From positions 23,716,247-23,780,246 of the forward strand of contig CM057830.1 in NCBI GenBank assembly GCA_030068075.1: a stretch of DNA of 64,000 nt. Direction: 5' to 3'. The position numbers and the translations under genes were made by a program. The notes below the pieces were generated by a model. It was not told the origin of the DNA. It made no database searches and saw nothing but the letters and a program-made list of their open reading frames with translations. Positions 44,093-55,949 of the stretch are shown one piece after another (within the stretch, counting starts at the first letter, position 1; each line of letters opens with the position of its first letter). This DNA comes from Paguma larvata. Taxonomy: Eukaryota > Chordata > Mammalia > Carnivora > Viverridae.

Positions 44093-45109
44093 AATGTCAG
44101 TTATTTTTAATCAGTTTTATTCCTATTACCTAGCATAACACAAAGAACAGAGTATGCCTCAGTAAATGTCTATTAAATTTATGAGGACCAAACATTGGAA
44201 AAGGAATCCATACACAGTGGAGGGTGAGAAAAAACAAGTGTAGAAGTTAGAAGAAACTCAGTAGGGCCTTTAGCTTCAGAAGTTGCAGGTAGAGAGAGTG
44301 CATTTCACAAAGGAAAGGAGCAGTAGACACATCAAATACTGCTGGAAAGTACCTTGGACCCATGGAGTTAGTCGATATGTAGGTAAATTGATGACTTGAG
44401 GGATAGTGGTTTCAGTGGAATGATGAAGGTAGAATCTGAACTATAGATGGTTTCAGGAGTAACAGAGAAAAGGAGATAGTATATATAAAAACAGATCTTT
44501 AAATATATTTGTCTTCGGAGAAAAGGAGAAAAATAGAGTGGCATATGTAACAGCATGTGGGTTAAAAGGAGAGTCTTGTTTTACTATGGGAGGAAGATGC
44601 TTACATGTAAATATTGATTTAAAAAAAGAGACAGTTGAGAGAAAGAGTGAAGATACATAATTTAAATTTAAATGTCTGTAGAGTAAAATTGATACTATTT
44701 TTGTTAAGAGAAATGAAGGATATCCCCTTGAAATGAGCTTTACTTGCGGCCACCCAAGATAGACCTTTAAAATCAAAAGCAATTCAAATTTTAGTATAAA
44801 GTATGAAAATGAAAATAAGGTAATTACAAAGACTATTAAGGGTAACAGAGTATAATCTGTACCTCCTTGCCACCCTCCCCTCGGGATGTCACCAAAGACT
44901 TAGCAATCATTGGGAATCTATGTTTTGAGACTTTTGAAAGTGAAACGAAACCTAAATACTAGTATCTCCTTTTTCAAACTTATTTTAATAGGCTTAGTTT
45001 ATAAATAAGGCTAATTCCTCTGTTGGAAATTTCTGAAGCATATTCCTGCTTCTTGTTGTTTTATTCTAGTTTACAAATTGATTACTGTTGAGGAGCATGA
45101 TAATGATAC
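44093..45109. other. Unannotated, repeat-poor stretch
   Basis: No transposon recognised. TTACCTAGCATAACACAAAG followed by AGTAAATGTCTATTAAATTT at 44,136-44,180 vaguely resembles an L2/MIR 3' end. Minus-strand frames at 44,368-44,782 have no known domain. Confidence 0.35.
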
Positions 45110-45335
45110 AGAGGAGACAAGGAATGGGGATCAGAAGGACTGGTGACAGCTCTAGCTCTGTTGCTAATTAGCTCTGGGCCGTTGCCATACTCTTTAATCT
45201 TCCCTGCCTTACTTTCTCCATCTACAAAATGAGCATAATGAGGTCTTTCATACTTTTCTCACAGGGCATATATTATGAGGATCAAATGTGTTCAAGTGTA
45301 TGAAAGCCTTTTTATTCATATAAAATACTATTCAA
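45110..45335 (+). repeat. MIR SINE, old
   Basis: Sense MIR order: AGCTCTGTTGCTAATTAGCT, GCCTTACTTTCTCCATCTAC, AAAATGAGCATAATGAGGTC, ATTATGAGGATCAAATGTG. Confidence 0.75.
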
Positions 45336-45349
45336 AGGAGCTGGATGAG

Positions 45350-45510
45350 ACGGCCCAAAATCTCAGTGGAAAATGTCACTTCATCCCTTTCCAGGCACGT
45401 GACTTTGGACAGGCTCCTTAACACTTTGAGTCCTCAGTCCCCTCACCCAGGAAATGGGGTTGATATTCCCTAGTTCTGGAAGTTGTTATTAAAATTAAAT
45501 GAGTTGTGAA
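45350..45510 (+). repeat. Second MIR fragment
   Basis: GTGACTTTGGACAGGCTCCT TAACACTTTGAGTCC, then CAGGAAATGGGGTTGATATT, then AAATGAGTTGTGAATG. Lies just after the previous MIR in the same orientation, but repeats the core, so it is a separate copy. Confidence 0.65.
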
Positions 45511-45674
45511 TGAAATGAGAGAGCATACATGTTACATGTGCCTTCATGCAAGGTTTATTTGGCCTTCGATTTTGTTGTTTATTTTCCTTGTAGGAGAAGA
45601 TGACTCTGCTTGAATGGTTTGACATTAGACAGTGCTTAGCCTCTACTGGGTTAAAGTCTTTCACACCTTTGCCA

Positions 45675-45830
45675 TTTGAGAGGTGGTCCCCAGGCCAGCA
45701 CCAGCAGGAGCACTTGGAAGCTTACTAGGAATTCGGAATCTCAGGCCCCACTGCAGACATAATCAAAATACACAATTTAACAAGATGCCCAGATGATGTC
45801 TACACAAATAATTTTAGAAATCACTGTTTA
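45675..45830 (-). mobile_element. MER5-like hAT fragment
   Basis: GAGGTGGTCCCCAGGCCAGC, AGCAGGAGCACTTGGAAGCT, TCTCAGGCCCCACTGCAGAC and AGAAATCACTGTTTAAC resemble MER5-group order (GGTCTGGGGACCAC...CTGGGCCCCACCCC...). Orientation is tentative. Confidence 0.5.
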
Positions 45831-47807
45831 ACAAGCCATCTGGTTGGGAGAAGTGGGTTCAAAGAGCAAGGTGTACATACTTGTAGCCTGTGACGCCATT
45901 TCCTCCCCTTCATTTTCCTTTGTCTTCAGTTTCCTGTGTGTGTTTTATTATGAAAATGAAACAAGCCAAAGATGAGAAAAAAGGAATGAGAAGTTGAAGG
46001 ATTAAATATGTTTGTGAAGTAGTTATACACTAGGGCAAGAATTAGCTTCAGAGCCATTCTGTGCCTCTCTATTTGTCCCTCACTAGATGTCTCTGCATGG
46101 AATAACACTGTCAAGTGGGGCCTTTCTTGTTCTTCCTGCTCATCTGTTCTTTAACTTGCCACCACTGTCAAAGGCACTATCACAATACTCTGTGCTAGGG
46201 AGAGTGTCCAGGTTACTGCTTATTAACAAACAAGGTAGCTTTGGTTCTACAGATTCACCGTGACATGTAGAAAAATATTTAAACATTAAGTTTGTAACTT
46301 TTGAATAGGTATTTAGAGATATATCATTTTTCAAAAAGTAGGCAGAGAATAAAGTTAAGTCTGTTGCAGTAAATTTCAGTAACCATCAGACTGTAGAGTC
46401 TGAGTTTATCATCAGTAAATATTGCATTGTTGCTTTTTAAAAATTCTTTTCCTTTGTGAAATGACCAATCGGAATACTGGTGAAGCTGGTTACTGTTGAC
46501 ATTGATGATATTTCAGCACTGTAGTAAGTTTGCACATTGCTGATGATAAAGTAAGTCTGCTTTCGTTTAATCTACCATCTATAGCTTTTTGCTAAATATC
46601 ATGAGAGTCATCTTGTCACTGCTCCAGAGGAAAGAGATTTACAAGTTATCCAAAATAGGTTAGCATCTCCTGGGATGAGAAGATATGTCATGAGAATAAA
46701 AGTATGGTAAGGTTATCAGGGGAGTGTTTCTAGATGCCCATGATTTTTAAAATTACTCTGTTTCCTTCATTAAAATTCTTCCTTTAAACAGCAAATGATC
46801 CCTTAAACATGGCATCTAAATTTTTGATTTATGGAAAACCAGATGTTAGTACAGTTTGATTTAAATGTCTTTGGGGGTGGCTATGATTTTAGGAACAGTA
46901 TATTGTTATGTGGAGGCCTCCCACACAACATTTAAAGATTTGTACGTCCCTTGGAGGTACAGGTGAGGGAATTGTTGCTCTTTATTTCATGCTAACAGGC
47001 TCAATTTCTCAATTTGTAATTAAATAGCCCATCGTCATCTTGAGGGGCTCCTAGAATTGGTGCTCATCAAGCAAACCTTGAGGAAGTTATGGCAAATAAA
47101 GACTAAGAAGATGATCGCCTGAGAAATCAAGATGATTAAATAGTCAGACCCAGCAGGGCTCTCATAATGCAGTTAGCGGTGATTGTGAGCATTTGAAACA
47201 AACACAGATCCAGTCATTGCTAAATAAAACCAAGGTTGAATAATGGATTTTGCTGTACGGTCTTGCTGCAAAATTTAGAAAGGGAATCTTTGCAAAATGT
47301 CTATAAGACAGGGGAAGAGAAATTCAAACAAGGAAGCAAGTTTGCTGTAAATAATATTAGCTTGAATATTATATGATTCACATATGTGTTCTTGTTCTAC
47401 ATGTAAAGGTATGTTCAGGTTCAAGGAAAAATACACCTATTGGATAATCTTTTAAGTTCTCATTTTGCTAACCTTCTCACTTCTGGTTGTTGGGAAAGCA
47501 GAACCCCAATGATAAGATTCTTTTGTGCCTTACACCCTTCAGAAATAATAAGAAGAAAATTAAAAGAAACAAGAAGATATTAAACACGTCATTGTTGAAG
47601 AAAAGGAAGGAAAGGAGGAAGGAAGGAACACAGGTAAGACAGGAAAGCAGCCAGGCAGACAACATGCATGGCCTGATGTGGTTCATAAAAATTAAGCCTA
47701 CGTCTTCCAGAGTATCATTTCCAATTAAGATTAGTTTATGATTACACAATCTTGGTATTATGATTTGATTGGATCTGCAAATTGATATCCTACCTCAAAG
47801 TAACTCT
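45831..47807. other. Longest repeat-poor stretch of the window
   Basis: Almost 2 kb in which I recognise no transposon. The part 46,850-47,300 has several homeodomain-like TAATTA/TTAAAT words (GTAATTAAATAGCCC at about 47,018) and looks less degenerate. Open frames on both strands (46,140-46,334; 47,477-47,749) show no known domain. A purine run AGGAAGGAAAGGAGGAAGGA at 47,604-47,626 is present. Confidence 0.35.
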
Positions 47808-48456
47808 TTTTTTGTATTTGAGTATAGCTGACACACAGTATTATGTTAGTTTCAAGTGTACAACATAGTGATTGGATAAATCTATACATCATGGCTGTGC
47901 TCACCACAAGTGTACTATCAATTGTCACCATACAACACTCTTACAATACCATTGACTGTATTCCCTATGCTGTACCTTTCATCTCTGTACCTCACTCATT
48001 CCATAACTGGAAGCCTGTATCTCCCACTCCTCTTCATCCATTTTGCCAATCTCTCCACCCCTCTCTCCTCTAGCATCCATCAGATTGTCCTCTGTACTTA
48101 TAGGTCTGACTCGGCTTTTTATTTAATTGTTTATTAATTTGATTTTTAGATTACACATATGAATGAAATATGGTATTTATCTTTCTCTGACTTATTTCAC
48201 TTTCCATAATATACTCTAGGACCATCCATGATTGCACATGGCAAGAGTTCATCCTTTTTCATGGCTAAGTAATATTTCACTGCATGCATATGTTTGTGTA
48301 TGAGTGCACACATGCACACATACACATCCCATATCTTCTTTGTCTATTTATATGTTGATGAACGCTTGAGTTGACTCCATATCTAGGCTATTATAAATCG
48401 TGCTGCTGTAAACATAGAGTGAGTATATATTTTTGAATTAGTGTTTTCATTTTCTT
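47808..48456 (-). mobile_element. L1 3' part, antisense
   Basis: TATGTTAGTTTCAAGTGTAC, GTCACCATACAACACTCTTA, TGACTTATTTCACTTTCCAT and CGCTTGAGTTGACTCCATAT follow antisense 3' UTR order. It ends abruptly at GTGTTTTCATTTTC, exactly where the next L1 inserts. Confidence 0.85.
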
Positions 48457-48690
48457 TTTTTAATATAATTTGTCAAATTGATTTCCATACAACACCCAGT
48501 GCTCATCCCAACAAGTGCCGTCCTCCATGCCCATCACCCACTCTCGCGCTCCCACACCCCCTATCGACCCTCAGTTTCTTCTCAGTACTTAAGAGTCTCT
48601 TATGGTTTGCCTCCCTCCCTCTTAGTGACTTTTTTTCCCTCTTCCTTTCCCTCATGGTCTTCAAAATCCACCTATGCATGGAAACCTATA

Positions 48691-51600
48691 TTATCTGCCT
48701 TTCTCTGACTGACTTATTTCATTTAGCATAATACATGCCAGTTCCATCCACATTGCTACACATGGCCAGATTTTATTCTTTCTCATTGCCATGTAGTATC
48801 CCATTGTATATATAAACCACATCTTCTTCATCCATTCATCAGTTGATGGACACTTAGTCTCTTTCCATGATTTGGCTATTGTTGAAAGTGCTGCTATAAA
48901 TATCGGGGTACACGCACCCCTATGCATCTGTACTCCTGTATCTCCTGGGTAAATTCCTAGCAGTGCTATTGCTGTGTGATAGGGTAGTTCTATTTCCATT
49001 TTTTTTTGAGGATCCTCCACACCATTTTCCAGAGTGGCTGCACCAGTTTGCATTCCCACCAACAGTGCATGAGGGTGCCTGTTTTTCCACATCCTCGCCA
49101 GCATCTATAGTTTCCTGATTTGTTCATTTTAGCCACTCTGACTGGTGTGAGGTAGTATCTCAGTGTGGATTTGATTTGTATTTCCCTGATGATGAGTGAC
49201 ATTGTGCATCGTTTCATGTCTCTGTTGGCCATCTGGATGTCCTCTTTAGAAAAGTGTCCCTTCATATCTTCTGCCCATTTCTTCACTGGAATACTCATTT
49301 TTCAGGTGTAGAGTTTGGTGAGTTATTTATAGATTTTGGATACTAGTCCTTTATCCAATATGTCGTTTGCAACTATCTTTTCCCATTCCTTTGGTTTCCT
49401 ATTAGTTTTGTTGGTTGTTTCCTTTGCCGTGCAGAAGCTTTTTATCTTGATGAGGTCCCAATAGTTCATTTTTGCTTTTATTTCCCTTGCTTTTGGAGAC
49501 GTGTTGAGTAAGAAATTGCTGCGACCGAGGTCAAAAAGGTTTTTTCCTGCTTTCTCCTCTAGGGTTTTGATGGTTTCCTGTCTCACATTCAGGTCCTTCA
49601 TCCATTTTGAGTTTATTTTTGTGAACGGCATAAGAAAGTGGTCTAGTTCATTCTTCTGCATGTTGCAGTCCAGTTCTCCCAGCACCATTTGTTAAAGAGG
49701 CTGTCTTTTTTCCATTGAATACTGTTTCCTGCTTTGTCAAAGATTAGTTGGCCCTGTGTTTGTGGGTCCATTTCTGGGTTCTCTATTCTATTCCATTGGT
49801 CTCTGTGTCTGTTTTTGTGCCAATAGCATACTGTCTTGATGATTACATCTTTGTGGTAGAGGCTAAAGTCTGGGATTCTGATGCCTCCCGCCTTGGTTTT
49901 CTTCTTCAGTATTATTTTGGCTATTCGAGGTCTTTTGTGGTTCCATACAAATTTTAGGATTGTTTGCTCTAGCTTTGAGAAGAATGCTGGTGCAATTTTG
50001 ATTGGGATTGCATTGAATGTGTAGATTGCTTTGGGTTGTATTGCCATTTTGACGATATTTATTCTTCCAATCCATGAGCGTGGGATGTTTTTCCATTTCC
50101 TTGTGTCTTCTTCAATTTCCTTCATAATTTTTTTATAGTTTTCAGCATAGACATCTTTTCATCTTTGGTTAGGTTTATTCCTAGGTATTTGATGGTTTTT
50201 GGTGCAATTGTGAATGAATTAGTTTCTTTATTTCTCTTTCTGTTTCTTCATTGTTGGTGTATAGAAATGCAAATGATTTCTGTATATTGATTTTGTACCC
50301 TGCAACTCTGCTGAATTCATGGATCAGTTCTAGCAGACTTTTGGTGGATGCTGTCGGGTTTTCCATGTAATCATGTCGTCTGCAAAAAGTGAAAGTTTGA
50401 CTTCATCTTTGCCAATCCTGATGCCTTTTATTTCATTTTGTTGTCTGATTCCTAATGCTTAGACCTCCAACTCTATGTTAAATAGCAGTGGTAAGAGTGG
50501 ACACCCCTGTCGTGCTCCTGATCTCAGGGGGAAAGCTCTCAGTTTTTCCCCATTGCAGACGATATTCGTTGTGGGCTTTTCATAAATGGCTTTTATGATG
50601 CCTAACTATGTTCCTTCTATCCGGATTTTCTTGAGGGTTTTTATTAAGAAAGGGTGCCTTATTTTTTCAAATGCATTTTCTGTATCTATTGACAGGATTA
50701 TAAGGTTCTTGTCTTTTCTTTTGTTAATGTAATGTATCACATTGGTGGATTTGCGAATATTGAAGCAGCCCTGCAACCCAGGAATGCATCCCACTTGATC
50801 ATGGTGAATAATTCTTTTTATATGCTGTTGAATTCGATTTGCTAGTATCTTGTTGAGAATTTTTGCATCTGTATTCATCAGGGATATTGGCCTGTAGTTC
50901 TCTTTTTTGGCTGGGTCACTGAAAATCAAAGTGATGGTGGCTTCATAGAATGAGTCCAGAAGTTTTCCTTCCGTTTCAATTTTTTGGAACAGCTTGAGAA
51001 GGGTAGGTGTTAACTCTGTTTTAAATGTCTGGTAGAATTCTCCAGGGAAGCCATCTGATCCAGGACTCTTATTTGTTGGGAGAGTTTTGATAACTGATTT
51101 GATTTCTTCACTAGTTATGGGTCTGTTCAAATTTTCTATTTCTTCCCATTTGAGTTTTGTTAGTGTGTGTGGGTGTTTAGGAATTTGTTCATTTCTTTCA
51201 GGTTGTCCAGTTTGTTGGCATGTAAGTTTTCATAGTATCCCCTGATAATTGCTTGTATTTCTGAGAGATTGGTTGTAATCAATCCATTTTCATTGGTGAT
51301 TTTATCTATTTGGGTCTTCTCTCTTTTCTTTTTGAGAAGCCTGGCTAGAGACTTATCACTTTTGTTTATTGTTTCAAAAAATCAGCTCTTGATTTCCTGG
51401 ATCTGTTCTACTGTTTTTTTGGATTCTATATTGTTTATCTCTGCCCAGATTTTTATTATTTCTCTTCTTCTGCAGGGCTTGGGGTGTCTACTGTTCTGCT
51501 TCTGGTTCTTTTAGGTGCGCTGTTAGCTTTTGTATTCATGATTTTTCTTGTTTCTTGCAGTAGGTCTGGATTGCAATGCATTTTCCGCTTAGGACTGCCT

Positions 51601-52463
51601 TTGCTGCATCCCAAAGGATTTAGATTCTTATACTTTCATTTTCATTTGTTTCCGTATATTTTTTAATTTCTTCTCTAATTGCCTGGTTGACCCTTTCATT
51701 CCTTAGTAGGATGTTCTTTAGCCTCCTGCTTTTGGGGGTTTCCAGACTTTTTCTTGTGGTTGATTTCAAGTTTCATAGCATTGTGATCTAAAAGTATGCA
51801 TGGTATGATCTCAGCTCTTTTATATTTATTGAGGCATGCTTTGTGACTCATTATGTGATCTATCTTGGAGAATGTACCCTGTGCACTTGAGAAGAAAGTG
51901 AATTCCACTGCTTTCGGGTGTAGAGTTCTAAAAATGTCTGTCAAGTCCATCTGGTCTAATGTGTCATTCAGGGTCATTGTTTCTTCAGTGATTCTCTGTC
52001 TAGTTGATCTGTCTATCTGTAAGTGGAGTATTAAAGTCCCCTGCAATTAGCACATTTTTATCAATAAGATTGCTTATGTTTGTAGCTAATTGTTTTACAA
52101 ATTTGAGTGCCTCCAGATTCGTCATGTAGACATTTATAATTGTTAGCTCTTCCTGATGGATAGTTCCTGTGATTATTAATGCCCTTCTACATCTCTTGTT
52201 ACAACCTTTACTTTAAAATCTAGTTTGTCTGATATAAGTCTGGCTACTCCAGCTTTCTTTTCACTTCCAGTAGCATGGTAAATAGTTCTCCATCCCCTCA
52301 CTTTCAATCCAAAGGTGTCTTCAGGTCTAAAATGAGTCTTTTGTAGACAATAAATAGATGGGTCTTTTTTTTTTATCCATTTTGATACTGTATGTCCTTT
52401 GATTGGTACATTTAGTCCATTTACATTCCGTGTTAATATTGAAAAATAGGGATTTAGAGTCAT
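48691..52463 (-). pseudogene. L1 ORF2 (endonuclease-reverse transcriptase), broken
   Basis: ORF2 normally encodes an AP-like endonuclease, a reverse transcriptase and a Cys-rich C-terminus that carry out target-primed reverse transcription. The likely start is Met at 52,463 (MTLNPYFSILTRNVNGLN). The endonuclease CLQET motif is CLQKTH here, so the glutamate matching human Glu43 is lysine. The RT piece at 50,606-51,130 keeps [19 protein letters not shown] and a [11 protein letters not shown] block. F-A-D-D codons lie at 50,375-50,386. Later pieces are 49,643-50,125, 49,323-49,688, 48,990-49,298 ([14 protein letters not shown] zinc-knuckle-like) and 48,691-49,104. The pieces lie in different frames, giving at least six breaks. 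Dead copy. Confidence 0.9.
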
Positions 52464-52559
52464 TCTGTTATCTGTAGTTTTCATGCTTGTAAGGATGTCT
52501 CTGGTACTTTGTGTTCCTTGCAACCTTTCCTTCATAGAGTCCCCCTCAGGATCTCTTGT

Positions 52560-53402
52560 AAGGCTGGTTTATTTGTGATGAATTCCTTCAGTTTTCATTT
52601 GTTGGGGAAAACCTTTGTCTCTCCTTCCATTCTGAATGACAGGCTGGCCGGATCAAGGATTCTTGGTTGCATATACTTCCTGTTCATCACATTGAAAATT
52701 TCCTGCCATTCCTTTGTGACCTTTCAAGTTTTAGTAGTTAGGTCTGCAACTACCCTTATCTATCTTTGCATGTTAAGGCCCATTTATCCCTAGCTGCTTT
52801 CAGAATTCTCTTTTTCCTTGTATTTTGCCAGTTTCAGTATGATGTGTTGTGCAGGAGATCGATTCAAGTTACATCTGAGGGGAGTTCTTTGTGCCTCTTG
52901 GATTTCAATGTCTGTTTCCTTCCCCAGGTTGGGGAAGTTCTCAGCAATGATTTGTTCAAGTACCCTTCGACTCTTTTCTCTCTCTCTTCTTCCTCTGAAA
53001 TTCCTATGATGTGGATGTTGTTCCATTTGATTGCATTGCTCACCTCTCAAATTCTCTTTTCGTGCTCCTGGATCAGATTTTCTCTCTTCTCAGCTTCCTC
53101 TTTTTCCATAATTTTATCTTCTAATTCACCTATTTTCTCTTCCGCCTCTTAAATCCATGTTGTGGCCACCTCCATTTTATTTTGCACCTCATTTATAGCA
53201 TTTTTTACTTCATGACTATTTTAAGTTCCTTGATCTCTGCAACAATGGAGTCTCTGATGTTTTCTGCGCTTTTTTGAAACCCAGAGATTAATTTTATGAC
53301 TGTTATTCTATATTCTTGTTCAGTTATGTTGCTTATATATGCTTTGATCAATTCTTTAGCTGTCACCACTTCCTGGTCTTTATTTTGAAGAGAGTTTTTC
53401 AT
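52560..53402 (-). pseudogene. L1 ORF1 (RNA-binding protein), broken
   Basis: ORF1 proteins form coiled-coil trimers that bind L1 RNA. A 65-residue piece at 53,205-53,402 (KNSLQNKDQEVVTAKEL, ISGFQKSAENIRDSI) would be the N-terminal coiled-coil part, and an 86-residue piece at 52,790-53,050 holds the RRM-region signature (IIAENFPNLGKETDIEIQ, EAQRTPLR). The C-terminal domain down to about 52,560 is in other frames. The start at 53,402 is the first Met of the open piece; the real start could lie slightly upstream. Confidence 0.75.
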
Positions 53403-54970
53403 TTTGTCATTTTGGCTAATTTTTTGCCCCTTGTAAGTTTTAAAAGCTTGTTATGTGCCGTGCCCCTGCAAAGTATGTACTGCTATATTAAAGGGGGCTC
53501 ATACACCATTCAGGACCTGGCCTTTTGGGAGGTGTTCTTTGGAGAGTCTTACTTCCTCTCTGTTGTTGTCACTTTGGTTAACTTCCACCAAGTGTGCCTT
53601 GGTTTCTTCCTTGAGGTAGCCTTGGAAAGGAGAACAGACAGACAGACAAACTGAAAACAAAAACACACAAACGTACCGACAAATAGAACAGGCAAGTAGA
53701 CCGAAACAGAAAAAGGAAAAAGAGAACAACAATATGAAAGCATAAAACCAGAAATACCAGCTACAAGTAAAGAACAGGGTGTAGGTGGTGTTGATGGAAG
53801 AGCGTATACAAAGAGAGTAATGACAGGTGCCCGGAGAATGAGAAAATGAGCTTTGACCAGGTAGAGAGACTGAAAGGCTTAAAGAGAGAGAGAGAGAAAT
53901 GAGAATATGGAAGGAGGTGAGGAAAAAGAAATGAAGATAAAGTTACCCAGAGGAACTATGTGGCCTGATTATTCCAGAGAGATAGAGAGAGAAGAACATA
54001 AAGAAGGAGATGTAGAACATGCATCAAGAGAATGAGTTAAATATGTCTGTTTAAGCAAACCAGTACCCTGAGTAACCAGCCTAGAGGAGGGAAGAGATAA
54101 GAAGGAGAAAAGGGAGAATATATCTAACAAGAATTGACCCGGAGTTAATCCAGGCAGTGCCGCAGTGCTTGTTTCACAGCGTCTGTCCAGCTCAGTTCCC
54201 GTAGAAAGGCGGCTCTCCTGCGAGGAGAGGCGTGGATTGGTGTAGGCGGTCCCGCCTCCACTGTGGGCCCTGTGGACTGATCCCTGAGGTCCCGCCTAGG
54301 TGGTTGTGGGGAGAAAAAAATGGTGACCGCCCAGTCCCTTCTTCACAGACCAGGAGTCCCAAATACCCCTTTGTCTCTTCCTCACCCTACGGGGGCATGC
54401 AGGCGCAGTGGGCTTTATCGTTGCGCGGTCTCCTGTGTCCTAGGCTTATCTGAGTTTTAAACTCGCTACGACTGCTACAGCCAGTTTCCCTGGTGTGGAT
54501 TGCGCCCTTGCCGTAGCACTCAGAGGTGACTGCCTTTCTCCCCAGATATGTGAATGTGGCCTCTGGCTGCAGTCCGAAGAAAGCCCTGCATTTAGAAACG
54601 GTACTTCTCTTCGAAAGCCCTGTTGTTAGAGACTGGATGACAGGCTCCCTCTCCATCCCGGTCTGAGGTTTTTCTCTTGTCCAGATACAGTCCTACACTT
54701 CCCCAGCCACCCCTTCTCTTCCCAGTGTCTTTCCACAGAAGGGGCTCTCTCCCCTCCATATCTCTGCAGTCCATTTTATCTCCCCCAGTTTGCACTCAGA
54801 CATTTATGGTGCTGCCTGGTTTTCGAGTTTTATTCCTTGTAGACTCCGTCTCGTTTCCTCCCAGACAGACTCTTGGGGTTGTGAGTCCTTTGCCTTTAGT
54901 CCTTCTTTGTTTGAGAGACACGGGCAGAATGGGTCCCTCTACTTTTCCACCATGTTGGCCCTCTAGTGTC
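53403..54970 (-). promoter_or_regulatory. L1 5' UTR / internal promoter region
   Basis: About 1.57 kb upstream of ORF1. The distal part (54,130-54,960) is clearly GC- and CpG-richer than the rest of the window, as expected for an L1 promoter, and the proximal part is purine-rich on the plus strand (53,640-54,120). Open frames in it (54,232-54,453; 54,677-55,117) are not genes. Whether any promoter activity survives is unknown. Confidence 0.6.
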
Positions 54971-54979
54971 CATTTTCTT

Positions 54980-55074
54980 GTAGTTCAAAATAGCTCTTTC
55001 TCTTTAAAATCTTTGGGAAATTATTTTTTAAGTTACTGTCTCAAAAGGCAACAACAGAACAATCTTGTTTGTAT
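54980..55074. other. Flank between two L1 elements
   Basis: Unrecognised sequence right after the 5' end of the full-length L1. It does not continue the older L1 that ends at 48,456. Confidence 0.35.
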
Positions 55075-55445
55075 TTTTATTGTGAAAGTAATGTACTGTT
55101 ACTGCAGAATGTTTTAAAATGTAGATAAACCAAGCAGAACAAGTAGTTCTGACTTCACCACCTAAAGAGAGAACTACTGTTTACATTTGTCCATTAAGTG
55201 TTTTTTCAGTACATGAACAAATTATAAAAAATAGTGTTTTGTGATACAATGATTTCCCTTAACAATATATGGGAAAGATCTTCCTGAACACCCCATATTC
55301 TTCTGTGACTTAATTTTTTAGATATTGAATAGTATTCTACCTTGTGAATTTGTAGTTATTTGTTAATCAGTACCTATTTGGGAATGTTTATAGTATTTCT
55401 AATTTTTTAGTTCCTAAAAACAGTGCTGAAATCAACATTATTTTT
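55075..55445 (-). mobile_element. Ancient L1 (L1M/E type) 3' region, antisense
   Basis: AAAGTAATGTACTGTTACTG, GAGAGAACTACTGTTTACAT, AACAATATATGGGAAAGATC, GATATTGAATAGTATTCTAC and AGTGCTGAAATCAACATTA follow the antisense old-L1 3' order also seen at 27,845-29,590. Confidence 0.55.
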
Positions 55446-55451
55446 GCTCAG

Positions 55452-55575
55452 TGATTCTCAGCCAGAGGTAATTTTCCCCCAAGCGGACATCTCGCAACAT
55501 GTGTAGATATTTTTGGTTGTCTTAATGGAGAGGAAAGGGGAGATGTCATTGTCATCTAGTGGGTAGAAAAATATA
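55452..55575 (+). mobile_element. MER20-like hAT fragment
   Basis: Starts CAGTGATTCTCAGCCAGAGG and continues ATTTTTGGTTGTCTTAATGG and TGTCATCTAGTGGGTAGAAA, following CAGTGGTTCTCAACC ... TTTTGGTTGTCACAACTGG ... CATCTAGTGGGTAGAGGCC. The 3' half is missing. Confidence 0.7.
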
Positions 55576-55714
55576 TTTCACAAAATTGTTGAAACCCAAA
55601 TGAGATCCCTGGATATGCTTATGAAATTAAGATGTTAATTTCCACTTATTAACCATAATACTTTTAACTTTATCTACCAAATAGTTAAAAGTTTTGGTTA
55701 AAAAGAGTTTACAA

Positions 55715-55949
55715 TTTTATTTTGTATTCAAATATAATTCAAGTAAATACAGTATTCTATTAATTTCAGATGTACAGAGTAATGATTCAACAATTCTGTA
55801 CATTTCTCAGTGCTCATCAAGTTAGGTGTACTCTTAATCCCCTTTTATCCATTTCATCCATGTCCACACCCACCTCCCCTCCAGCAACCACCAGTTCTCT
55901 GTTTAAAAGTCTGGTTTTTTATTTGTCTCTTTTTCATTTGTTCATTTGT
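55715..55949 (-). mobile_element. L1 3' end, antisense, cut by a SINE
   Basis: AATACAGTATTCTATTAATT TCAGATGTACAG, TTTCTCAGTGCTCATCAAG and CAACCACCAGTTCTCTG are the antisense L1 3' UTR. The sequence after the SINE (from 56,169) does not continue this UTR but looks like ORF1, so a deletion or two different elements meet here. Confidence 0.7.

Larger units (their letters stand above)
48457..54970 (-). mobile_element. Full-length L1 LINE, antisense, decayed
   Basis: The best preserved L1 here, about 6.5 kb. On the minus strand it starts near 54,970 with GAGGGCCAACATGGTGG, has a GC-rich 5' UTR of about 1.6 kb, ORF1, ORF2 and a 3' UTR ending in GTATGGAAATCAATTTGAC and an A-rich tail at 48,457. The flanks share at least CATTTTCTT (48,448-48,456 and 54,971-54,979), a minimal target duplication that may extend leftwards (TAGTGTTTTCATTTTCTT versus TAGTGTCCATTTTCTT). 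ORF1 and ORF2 are split by frameshifts and stops, so it cannot be autonomous. Confidence 0.92.

Noticed and set aside
47604..47626. Purine tract as a regulatory or triplex element
   Set aside because: Short, imperfect GGAA-rich run; common by chance and without supporting context.
49643..50125. A 160-residue minus-strand open frame as a gene
   Set aside because: Residues such as [10 protein letters not shown] and [20 protein letters not shown] are L1 ORF2. It is part of the same dead element.
50606..51130. The longest minus-strand open frame (174 residues) as a gene
   Set aside because: It is the reverse transcriptase part of a broken L1 ORF2, with neighbouring pieces in other frames.
54677..55117. 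A 146-residue plus-strand open frame as a gene
   Set aside because: It lies on the reverse strand of the L1 5' UTR and continues into flank; no domain, so a shadow frame.
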